Shown: in pieces, positions 52,073 to 59,982 of the stretch | Layout: every line of letters begins with the position of its first letter | Numbering within the stretch: position 1 is the stretch's first letter | Origin: Mesorhizobium sp. M9A.F.Ca.ET.002.03.1.2 | Lineage (GTDB): Bacteria > Pseudomonadota > Alphaproteobacteria > Rhizobiales > Rhizobiaceae | Assembly: GCF_003952365.1 (NCBI RefSeq) | Contig: NZ_CP034443.1 | Location: 2,845,001-2,909,000 of the forward strand | Length of the DNA: 64,000 nt | Direction of reading: 5' to 3' | Translations under genes and position numbers: made by a program | The notes under the pieces: generated by a model | What the model was told of the DNA's origin: nothing | Databases searched by the model: none | Seen by the model: only the letters and a program-made list of their open reading frames with translations

Positions 52073-55000
52073 GTGCACCCGTACAAACTAGACATTCATC
52101 GTGGCAGCTTGGCTGCAGGTGCAGCACGCCGTACCGCACGAGCAAGCGGACAGGCCGGCCAAGCCGGTTTTGAGCAGCACTTGGGCGAACTGCAGGCGGC
52201 GGACGAGTTGATGGGTGCGCCAGGCGAGGAGGTCCTCGTCAATGGCTCGCATGGTAAAGGTGAGTTGAGACCAACGAAGAGGCAGAGGATCCAAAGCAAT
52301 CTGCAGCATGCTGTCACTGAGCGGCAACCAGGTGAGGTTGGCAACTCAGGCGCTCGCGTGATGATGCAACTCCCCACCCATCAGGTGGGTACATCGGAAC
52401 GGGAGGCGCAACTTGTGATGCAGGGGGACGAGCACGAATACACCCCAGCACCGCATCTCGACGGGTCGATGCCCTCGACAGTGCAGCCGGATCGTCCAAT
52501 TGTGGTCCCCGACGGTGCCGACAAGCGTCCTGTTTATTCCAACGATGCCACCGCCATCGAAGGGCTGAAGTCAGCACTCCTTGCGGGTAAAGCCAGGCCG
52601 GACACGGTCACTCGCAGCACAAATTCTCTTTTCGGCTTTAGTCGTTGGCTCTTTCAAAACAACAAGCCAGGGCTTGCTGCTCGGCTTTACCATCCGTCGC
52701 TGAGCCAGGATCTCGAGGAGTACGAGAGTAGGGGTGGTTCCTCCACCGTGGCTGGCGCACTGCGTCAATTGATGAAGTCGATGGGCGGAGCCGGCCCGAT
52801 TGTGGGTCGCGCTGTCCTGAACCCCCATCCTGACGACGCCGCGCTCACCAGACATTTCAGATCCGCGAGCGGCTACGCAACTGCTCTTAACCATTTCAGT
52901 CATTACCTACGTCAAAATGACAAGCTCGGAATTGCGGGTCGCATTTACGATAAATCGCTGGATAAAGATGTTGAGAGCTACAAGGCCGCCTCCTCTAATG
53001 GTGGAGCTCCGATCGAATCTGCGCTGGTTTATCTCCGCAAGAACCCGCCGCGCGTTATACTCGGGAATCATCTGGAAAACGCGGTCAGCATGGAGGCTCG
53101 TCCCCGTGGCGACGCTGCTCAGCATACCGCACCACAGCAGGGATTCGATTGGCCAGAGGAGCTCCTGCCGGTAGGTTATAAGGAGGGCACCGATCTACCA
53201 TTGTCTCTCGCCCCAACCGCGCACCAACACCAAGCGCCCGACTTTGGAGAGGCCGTCCCTCACTTGAACTGGCGCCACGGCGACCAGGGCGCCCCGGAGG
53301 AGCTGGTAGCTGCACGGGACAGGAGCAGCCCGCTGCCAAGCGAGGCGGTGCCACATAAATCTGGACGGGGACTCGCTACGCAGCCCAGATTGTGGGCGGA
53401 GAAATCCGCCTCGCCAGAGCTCTTTCGACGGCGGGCGGAGCAGGCTCTGCCGGCGTCCGCCAGAGGTGTGGAGACATCCTCCGCGGTTGATGAAGCCGCG
53501 CAGGCCGCTCGCCAAGCTTTGGCTTGGTTGCAGCAGGAGATGGAGGGGATCGAACCGATGCAGGATCCTCATAAGGTGGCTACACCGGAATGTGAGGCGC
53601 AGCTCGTCAGGCAGAGGGATGAGCACGAATCCACCCCAGCACCGCATCCCGGAGGTGGTGGGTCGATGCCCTCGACAGTGCAGCCGGATCGTCCAATTGT
53701 AGTCCCCGACGGTGCCGACAAGCGTCCTGTCTATTCCAACGATGCGACCGCTATCGAAGGGCTGAGGGCAGCATTCCACGCGGGTAAGGCCAAAGCGAAC
53801 ACGGTCACTTACAATGTAAATTCTCTTTTCGGCTTTAGTCGGTGGCTCCTTCAAAACAACAAGCCAGGGTTTGCTGCTCGGCTTTACCATTCGTCGCTGG
53901 ATCAGGATCTCAAGGAGTACGAGAGTACGGGTGGTTCCTCCACCGTGGCTGGCGCACTGCGTTACCTCAAGAAGTCGACAGGCGGAGCCCAGATTATGGC
54001 TCGCCCTGTCGTGATCCCCTATCCTGACGATGCCGAGCTCATTAGAAATTACAGAGCCGCTTCGACCAAGGAGTACCTGGCAGCGCCTGCGACCGGACGG
54101 AATCCAGATACCGTGGGCGGCTATACAAATTTTCTTAGACATTTTAGTCAGTACCTGCGTCAAAATAACAAGCTTGGGATTGCGGCTCGGATTCACGACA
54201 AATCGCTGGATAAAGATGTTGAGAGCTTCAAGGCTGTCTCCTATGGTAATAGGCTAAGTATCAGTTCTGCATTGGCTCACCTCCGGGATATCCTGCCGCG
54301 CATTGTGCTCGGGCGCGAAACTGTCCTTTCTGCTCATCCGGCAGACGCAGTCACCAGGCGCGTTGGGGCCGCTGCTGAAGCTGGGCCAGCGGCACCGGCA
54401 AGAGCTCCCCAACCCGCCTCGCCAGCAACCGCTAGGCTGCCAGGCACCTACCGCGGCCTTCCACTGGTTGATGTGACCACACTGACTACCAGTTCCTCTG
54501 GGGCTCAGATCGGGTCGCTCGATCCGACAGCCCCGTCCAACGTTGCAACGGGGCGGGTGCTCGGCGCCGCCGAATGGCTGAGCGACGCCCATATCCAGAG
54601 AGATTACAATTTGCTGGAGGGGCAACTGCAGGGGATCAATCCGGCGCTCGCTGCCCGGACTCGGCTGGTGGATCCTTCCGTATCCCATCTACTGCGACAC
54701 ACGTCGCCGCAAGACGCTCGAGGCATATTGCAGTCCATCTATAATCAAAACAACGCCACAGCCGACTTCCTGTTCTTGCCAGTGAATAATGGCACGGCTA
54801 CTAGCCCCGGCACCCATTGGTCGCTGCTGCTCGTTGATCGCCGCGACCCGGAAAGGCGGTTCGCCTATCACTACGACTCCCTCCAGCGAGAGGGATATAA
54901 CGACGTGCCTGCAAAACAGCTCGCAGGACTGCTGAATGCCACCTTGGCGCCAGCCCCCATGGCCAGACAGACGAACCATTATGATTGCGGCGTATTTGTC

Positions 55001-55645
55001 CTGGAGGGCACGTGGGCGCTGGTTGAACGATTGGTGAAAGGGCAGCGGCCAGACCACGAGCCGCTGCCCCTCGACAACCTCGTTGCCGATCGGCAGGCGC
55101 TGCAAGACCGGCTAAGGAGGCGCTTGCCGCACGAGGAAGAGCCGCGGCAGCTGCTGGAGGATGAACCCGCCTCCCCACCGATGATGGCATTCGAGCCAGG
55201 GGAACTGCGGCAACTGTTGGAAGACGAGCCTGCCTCCCCACCAATGATGGCGTTCGAGCCAGGGGAACTGCGGCAACTGTTGGAGGACGAACCTGCCTCC
55301 CCACCAATGATGGCGTTCGAGCCAGGGGAACTGCGGCAACTGTTGGAGGACGAGCCTGCCTCCCCACCAATGATGGCGTTCCAGCCAGGGGAACTGCGGC
55401 AGCTGTTGGAGGATGAACCCGCTTCCCCACCGATGATGGCGTTCGAGCCAGGGGAACTGCGGCAACTGTTGGAGGATGAACCCGCTTCCCCACCGATGAT
55501 GGCGTTCGAGCCAGGGGAACTGCGGCAACTGTTGGAAGACGAGCCTGCCTCCACTTGGGCACAAATCAATTCGACCCCACATGCGCGAGCGGACGGTGTT
55601 CATCAGCCAGCCCAGGCGCCGTGGCTCCCTGAACGCAGAAGATAA
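52073..55645 (+). CDS. Type III effector with Ulp1/XopD-type SUMO protease domain
   Basis: Predicted secreted effector of 1190 residues, of the NopD/XopD-like C48 peptidase group, likely cleaving SUMO from host proteins. GTG 52073 has GAGG five bases before it; a GTG at 52049 adds eight residues. N-terminal region includes a basic RPTKRQR, a possible nuclear signal. The middle holds four related segments (pattern FSxWLxxNxKxGxAxRxYxxSL), in two large duplicated blocks. The protease domain (about 870-1010) has His in GTHWSLLLVD, Asp in YHYDSLQ, Gln and Cys in RQTNHYDCGVFV. The C-terminus has seven 21-residue repeats. A tts box precedes it. Secretion and target are inferred. Confidence 0.87.
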   Translation: MHPYKLDIHRGSLAAGAARRTARASGQAGQAGFEQHLGELQAADELMGAPGEEVLVNGSHGKGELRPTKRQRIQSNLQHAVTERQPGEVGNSGARVMMQLPTHQVGTSEREAQLVMQGDEHEYTPAPHLDGSMPSTVQPDRPIVVPDGADKRPVYSNDATAIEGLKSALLAGKARPDTVTRSTNSLFGFSRWLFQNNKPGLAARLYHPSLSQDLEEYESRGGSSTVAGALRQLMKSMGGAGPIVGRAVLNPHPDDAALTRHFRSASGYATALNHFSHYLRQNDKLGIAGRIYDKSLDKDVESYKAASSNGGAPIESALVYLRKNPPRVILGNHLENAVSMEARPRGDAAQHTAPQQGFDWPEELLPVGYKEGTDLPLSLAPTAHQHQAPDFGEAVPHLNWRHGDQGAPEELVAARDRSSPLPSEAVPHKSGRGLATQPRLWAEKSASPELFRRRAEQALPASARGVETSSAVDEAAQAARQALAWLQQEMEGIEPMQDPHKVATPECEAQLVRQRDEHESTPAPHPGGGGSMPSTVQPDRPIVVPDGADKRPVYSNDATAIEGLRAAFHAGKAKANTVTYNVNSLFGFSRWLLQNNKPGFAARLYHSSLDQDLKEYESTGGSSTVAGALRYLKKSTGGAQIMARPVVIPYPDDAELIRNYRAASTKEYLAAPATGRNPDTVGGYTNFLRHFSQYLRQNNKLGIAARIHDKSLDKDVESFKAVSYGNRLSISSALAHLRDILPRIVLGRETVLSAHPADAVTRRVGAAAEAGPAAPARAPQPASPATARLPGTYRGLPLVDVTTLTTSSSGAQIGSLDPTAPSNVATGRVLGAAEWLSDAHIQRDYNLLEGQLQGINPALAARTRLVDPSVSHLLRHTSPQDARGILQSIYNQNNATADFLFLPVNNGTATSPGTHWSLLLVDRRDPERRFAYHYDSLQREGYNDVPAKQLAGLLNATLAPAPMARQTNHYDCGVFVLEGTWALVERLVKGQRPDHEPLPLDNLVADRQALQDRLRRRLPHEEEPRQLLEDEPASPPMMAFEPGELRQLLEDEPASPPMMAFEPGELRQLLEDEPASPPMMAFEPGELRQLLEDEPASPPMMAFQPGELRQLLEDEPASPPMMAFEPGELRQLLEDEPASPPMMAFEPGELRQLLEDEPASTWAQINSTPHARADGVHQPAQAPWLPERRR
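52389..54310 (+). repeat. Large internal duplication inside effector gene
   Basis: Block A (52389-53075) and block B (53580-54310) are closely similar, for example CAGTGCAGCCGGATCGTCCA in both. Each encodes two helical units of the FSRWL/FSHYL kind, so the protein has four. The pattern recalls the SAM-like core-binding domain of tyrosine recombinases and the repeats of other rhizobial effectors. Confidence 0.85.
55145..55552 (+). repeat. 63-bp coding tandem repeat, six full copies plus a partial
   Basis: Encodes RQLLEDEPASPPMMAF(E/Q)PGEL, 21 residues, six times, then RQLLEDEPAS. Copies differ by only a few, mostly silent, bases, which points to recent expansion. Acidic, Pro/Met-rich and with LL motifs, at the effector C-terminus after the protease domain. 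Confidence 0.95.
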
Positions 55646-55863
55646 CTTTGCGGAGGAGCGGTCACGCAACTGTCGGCGGCGCCGGGCCTCAGGGTGAATG
55701 GAAAGGATGGAGTGGCGGATGGTGTCGCGTGAAGGCGCAACACGCGTGCTGACCGACCTGATACGTAGGAAGTCGTTCATTGCTCCCAAATCGTATGTGA
55801 GGAACATTCCTGTCCCGGCTGCGCCGCGCGATGCTAGGTCGCGTTGTTCAGCGGGCCAAGCCG

Positions 55864-57894
55864 ATGACACCTACGAAGCTACTGATCGGGCAGATCGCCG
55901 TTGTGTGCGCAATTGTCATTATCGGCGTATGGACGGCAACCCAATGGTGCGCTCAAATGCTGACCTACCAGACGCCTCTCGGCGCACCATGGTTTCTCTT
56001 CGCCGGCTGGCCAATCTACAAGCCGTGGAAGCTGTTTGAATGGTGGTTCCACTTCGATGCTTATGCGCCGGAGGTCTTCGACAAAGCCGGTACGCTTGCA
56101 GGCGCCAGCGGATTCCTGGGCTGTGCCGCCGCAATCGCTGGCTCGCTTTTGCGCGCGCGACAGCGCGGGTCGGTTACGACCTATGGGTCTTCACGGTGGG
56201 CCACGACTCATGAGGTCGAGACGGCAGGGTTGTTACGGCCGGCGGGCGTTTTCCTCGGTAGGCTGAACGATCGCTATCTGCGCCATGACGGCCCGGAGCA
56301 CGTCATGGCATTTGCGCCGACGCGTTCGGGCAAGGGCGTGGGGCTGGTTGTTCCAACGCTACTTTCCTGGACCGGGTCTGCCATCATTCATGATATAAAA
56401 GGCGAAAATTGGCAGTTGACCTCCGGCTGGCGGTCGAAATTCTCGTACTGCCTTCTGTTCAATCCGACCGACCCGAGATCGGCACGCTACAACCCGCTGC
56501 TGGAGGTACGCAAAGGCCCAGATGAGATCCGAGACGTTCAAAACATCGCCGACATCCTCGTCGATCCCGAGGGCGCGCTGGAGCGACGGAACCACTGGGA
56601 GAAGACCAGCCATTCACTCCTAGTTGGCGCCATTTTGCACGTGCTCTACGCTGAAGAGGAAAAGACGCTGGCCCGCGTCGCCACCTTCCTGTCGGACCCG
56701 CAACGCTCGTTTGCCGCAACGCTACAGCGGATGACGACGACAAACCATCTCGGGACGGGGCATAACCCTCAGGTCCATCCCGTAGTGGCCTCGGCGGCTC
56801 GCGAACTCCTGAACAAGTCGGAGAACGAGCGCTCAGGCGTCCTCTCGACCGCCATGTCCTTTCTCGGGCTTTATCGTGATCCAACGGTCGCGACGGCCAC
56901 TTCGTCCTGCGACTGGCGCATCGCTGACCTAGTGGATGGAGAGCGACCGCTGTCGCTCTATCTGGTCGTGCCGCCTTCGGATATCTCGCGCACCAAGCCT
57001 TTGGTGCGACTGATCTTGAACCAGATCGGCAGGCGGTTGACGGAGCGCCTGGAGGGGGACCCGAAGAAGAGCCGTAAGCATCAACTGCTCATGATGCTGG
57101 ACGAGTTTCCGGCGCTCGGTCGCCTCGACTTCTTCGAGACGGCGCTCGCCTTCATGGCAGGTTATGGCATTCGCTCCTATCTGATCGCACAATCTTTGAA
57201 CCAGGTTTCAAAGGCCTATGGCGAGAACAATGCTATTCTCGACAATTGCCACGTGCGAATTGCCTTTTCCTCCAATGACGAACGCACGGCCAAGCGCATC
57301 TCGGATGCCCTCGGCACCGCAACCGAACTTAGGTCGATGCGCAACTATGCGGGCCATCGGCTTGCGCCCTGGCTTTCGCATGTCATGGTGAGCCGCCAGG
57401 AAACCGCGCGCCCGCTCCTGACGCCAGGCGAGGTGATGCAATTGCCGCCGTCAGACGAATTGGTCCTGGTTTCTGGGTTGCCGCCGATCCGCGCCAAGAA
57501 GCTGCGCTATTATCAGGATCAGAATTTCACAGACCGGGTGCTGCCTGCGCCGGTGCTGCGCGACGGTCCCTATGCGGACTGCCCTGCATCACGCCCGGAC
57601 GGCTGGACTGGACAAGTGTGCAGCGTCGATAGCCGACTTGCTGCGGACGACGAAAGCGCCGACGCGCCAGTTGAAGACGAGGGAGGCGTTCAGCAGCAAC
57701 GCCATCCAAGCCTGCCCGTAGAAGACGTTGTTGTCTCTCAAGAGCCCGATCAGGCCGATCTGTTGAAGCCCGCAGACGATGACAGCGAAGCGCTCGCGGA
57801 CAAGCGTGTCATGGATCGGATTTCCACTGCGGCCCGCGCCTACGGTATCAACGAGGGCAGGGGCGACGACAAGGATGTCATTCCCGGCTTCTGA
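55864..57894 (+). CDS. traG: TraG/VirD4-type conjugative coupling protein
   Basis: Inner-membrane ATPase that links the relaxosome to the mating channel; 676 residues from ATG 55864 (an ATG at 55831 would add 11). Two N-terminal membrane segments (QIAVVCAIVIIGVWTATQW and GASGFLGCAAAIAGSLL) precede Walker A APTRSGKGVG near residue 155 and Walker B LLMMLDEFPALGRL near residue 415, with the family GENNAILDNCHVRIAF motif. A hydrophilic acidic tail follows residue 560. It heads the transfer block that continues into trb genes. Confidence 0.93.
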   Translation: MTPTKLLIGQIAVVCAIVIIGVWTATQWCAQMLTYQTPLGAPWFLFAGWPIYKPWKLFEWWFHFDAYAPEVFDKAGTLAGASGFLGCAAAIAGSLLRARQRGSVTTYGSSRWATTHEVETAGLLRPAGVFLGRLNDRYLRHDGPEHVMAFAPTRSGKGVGLVVPTLLSWTGSAIIHDIKGENWQLTSGWRSKFSYCLLFNPTDPRSARYNPLLEVRKGPDEIRDVQNIADILVDPEGALERRNHWEKTSHSLLVGAILHVLYAEEEKTLARVATFLSDPQRSFAATLQRMTTTNHLGTGHNPQVHPVVASAARELLNKSENERSGVLSTAMSFLGLYRDPTVATATSSCDWRIADLVDGERPLSLYLVVPPSDISRTKPLVRLILNQIGRRLTERLEGDPKKSRKHQLLMMLDEFPALGRLDFFETALAFMAGYGIRSYLIAQSLNQVSKAYGENNAILDNCHVRIAFSSNDERTAKRISDALGTATELRSMRNYAGHRLAPWLSHVMVSRQETARPLLTPGEVMQLPPSDELVLVSGLPPIRAKKLRYYQDQNFTDRVLPAPVLRDGPYADCPASRPDGWTGQVCSVDSRLAADDESADAPVEDEGGVQQQRHPSLPVEDVVVSQEPDQADLLKPADDDSEALADKRVMDRISTAARAYGINEGRGDDKDVIPGF

Positions 57895-58010
57895 AGTCCG
57901 CTGAGTTGCAGAGCGCATCTCAGCGTAGATAACGGCCATAAGCAATTTTGAGCGTCTGGCCGATCCTTCTCCCGTCGCCGGCGCAACGCCGGGCCGTCGG
58001 AACGAGCCGC

Positions 58011-58424
58011 ATGAAGCCCCACCGCATTCGCCATCAGTTTCTGCTTGAGCCGGAGCTCAGCGAGAAACTGGACAACCTCAGTCGCGATCCGTCAACGACC
58101 AAATCAGCGATCGTGGCGAAGGCGGTCGAGGCGTTCATCGAGCGGCGTGGCGAGAACGAGTTCGATCGGCGCTACGGCGTAAGGCTTGACCGGCTCTCCC
58201 GCGACCTTGCCCACGTCAGGCGCGATGCCGAGGTGATCCTGGAGAGTCTGGCGCTCTTCATCCGCTTTTCGATCACGCTTCATGCCCACACGCCTGTGCC
58301 GGACAGGGCGACCCAGGCGATTGCCCAGGAGCGTTTTGACAAATTCGTTGAGCAGGTCGGCCGCCAGATCGCTTCCGGCAAAAGGTCGCTTAGCAAAGAC
58401 AATGGTGGGGGAGGGGAAGGATGA
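58011..58424 (+). CDS. Ribbon-helix-helix (CopG-like) protein before trbB
   Basis: 137 residues from ATG 58011. The N-terminus (RIRHQFLLEPELSEKLDNLS, then TTKSAIVAKAVEAFIERR) is a CopG-type ribbon-helix-helix DNA-binding domain; the rest is a helical tail ending in a Gly-rich stretch. Homologues commonly sit between traG and trbB in rhizobial elements and may regulate the trb operon. It overlaps trbB by four bases. The earlier frame start at 57948 is unconserved. Confidence 0.8.
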   Translation: MKPHRIRHQFLLEPELSEKLDNLSRDPSTTKSAIVAKAVEAFIERRGENEFDRRYGVRLDRLSRDLAHVRRDAEVILESLALFIRFSITLHAHTPVPDRATQAIAQERFDKFVEQVGRQIASGKRSLSKDNGGGGEG

Positions 58425-59389
58425 GCTCTCATCCCGAGGCCGACCACCGGCGGCGTGTCATGCTGCGCACCGCCCTGGGTCCGGCAATCACCGAAGCCCT
58501 TGCCGATCCGTCCGTCATCGAGGTGATGGTCAATCCCGACGGTGCGCTGCGGCTCGACCGGCTGGGCGAGGGCCGAGTCAATACGGGCGTGCATCTGCAC
58601 CCGTCCGAGGCGGAACGCATCATCCGCCTGGTCGCCTCCCATGTGCGGGTCGAGGCGCACGCGGACAATCCGATTGTCAGTGCCGAACTGCCGTCGGGCG
58701 AGCGCTTCGAGGGTCTGCTGCCGCCGGTCGTGCTCGCGCCATGCTTTGCCATCCGTAAACCAGCGGCAAAGCTCTACACGCTGGCCGACTATGTCGCGGA
58801 CCGGATCATGCTGCCGCTGCAGGTCGATGTGCTCAAGAGGGCAGTCCGCGAGCGGCGCAACATCCTGGTCGCCGGCGGCACGTCTTCGGGCAAGACAACC
58901 CTTGCCAATGCGCTGCTGGCGGAGGTCGCAGAATGCGACGAGCGGGTGATCCTCATCGAGGACACGCGCGAACTGCAGTGCGCGGCCAGGGACTGCGTTG
59001 CCCTGAGAACGAGGCGGGGCTCGGTCACCCTTGCCGATCTCGTGCGCTCAACGCTGCGGCTCAGGCCCGACCGCATCATCGTCGGCGAAGTAAGAGGTGC
59101 GGAAGCACTCGACATGCTGAAGGCATGGAACACCGGGCACCCCGGCGGCATCGCCACGGTTCACGCCAATTCGGCGCGCTCCGCACTCTACCGTATCGAG
59201 CAGCTCGCACAGGAAGCAGTCGTCACCGTTCCCCGCCGCCTCATCGCCGATGCCGTCGACCTGCTCGTCTTCATCGCCGGCCGCGGCTCGTCGCGCCACA
59301 TCGACGCAATCGCCGAGGTCACCGGTCTCGACGGCAGCGGCGATTACGCCGTTGCCCCGCTCACGCTTTCGCAACTCCAGCAGCTTTGA
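58421..59389 (+). CDS. trbB: TrbB, VirB11-like secretion ATPase
   Basis: Cytoplasmic hexameric traffic ATPase of the P-type mating-pair apparatus; 322 residues. Walker A GGTSSGKTT near residue 150, Asp box VILIEDTRELQ, His box GHPGGIATVHANS and LRLRPDRIIVGEVRG are all intact. It starts the trbBCDEJL run. Confidence 0.95.
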   Translation: MSSHPEADHRRRVMLRTALGPAITEALADPSVIEVMVNPDGALRLDRLGEGRVNTGVHLHPSEAERIIRLVASHVRVEAHADNPIVSAELPSGERFEGLLPPVVLAPCFAIRKPAAKLYTLADYVADRIMLPLQVDVLKRAVRERRNILVAGGTSSGKTTLANALLAEVAECDERVILIEDTRELQCAARDCVALRTRRGSVTLADLVRSTLRLRPDRIIVGEVRGAEALDMLKAWNTGHPGGIATVHANSARSALYRIEQLAQEAVVTVPRRLIADAVDLLVFIAGRGSSRHIDAIAEVTGLDGSGDYAVAPLTLSQLQQL

Positions 59390-59401
59390 AAGGCCTTCCT
59401 C

Positions 59402-59710
59402 ATGCGCAAGAAGCTTCGCTTTCTTTCGTCCACAGCGCTCGCGTTTCTTATCACGGCCCCCGTTTATGCGGCCGGCTCCGGCATGCCGTGGGAGCAGCCG
59501 CTGCAGCAGATCCTGGAGTCGGTGCAGGGACCGGTCGCCAAGATCGTTGCGGTGATCATCATTATCACCACCGGCCTGACGCTTGCCTTCGGCGACACCG
59601 CCGGTGGTTTTCGGCGCCTGATTCAGATCGTCTTCGGTCTGTCGATCGCCTTCGCGGCATCGAGCTTCTTCCTCTCCTTCTTCTCCTTCGGTGGTGGGGC
59701 GCTCGTCTGA
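59402..59710 (+). CDS. trbC: TrbC, conjugative pilin precursor
   Basis: VirB2-like pilin of 102 residues: signal peptide (LSSTALAFLITAPVYA), then two hydrophobic segments (KIVAVIIIITTGLTLAFGD and IVFGLSIAFAASSFFLSFF). The TraF-type peptidase encoded at 40894 is its probable maturation enzyme. It overlaps trbD by one base. Confidence 0.92.
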   Translation: MRKKLRFLSSTALAFLITAPVYAAGSGMPWEQPLQQILESVQGPVAKIVAVIIIITTGLTLAFGDTAGGFRRLIQIVFGLSIAFAASSFFLSFFSFGGGALV

Positions 59711-59982
59711 TGGCCGCCGGGGAGCAGCATATCGAGGGCTTCGCAGTACCGGTCCACCGGGCGCTGACCGAGCCGATCCTGCTCGGCGGGGCTCCGCGCG
59801 CGGTGGCGATCCTCAACGGTACAGTGGCCGCGGCCATTGGCTTCGGCTTGCAGCAATGGATTGCTGGTCTGGTGCTTTGGATCGCGGGCCACTCGTTAGC
59901 GGTCTTTGCCGCAAGACGCGATCCGGACTTCGCCAGCGTGCTTGTGCGCCACCTTCGTCTGAAGGGGTGGCTTGCATGCTGA
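59710..59982 (+). CDS. trbD: TrbD, VirB3-like inner-membrane protein
   Basis: 90 residues, with the family opening GFAVPVHRALTEPILLGGAPR and a hydrophobic hairpin (AVAILNGTVAAAIGFGLQQW, then IAGLVLWIAGHSLAVFAARRDP). It overlaps trbE by seven bases. Confidence 0.92.
   Translation: MAAGEQHIEGFAVPVHRALTEPILLGGAPRAVAILNGTVAAAIGFGLQQWIAGLVLWIAGHSLAVFAARRDPDFASVLVRHLRLKGWLAC

Noticed and set aside
55145..55552. Regular repeats considered as a CRISPR array
   Set aside because: Units are contiguous, in frame and without unique spacers, so they are protein-coding tandem repeats.
54979..55569. Antisense Ser-rich repeat frames opposite the effector C-terminus
   Set aside because: They are shadows of the 63-bp coding repeat; the plus strand has the protease domain, tts box and start.
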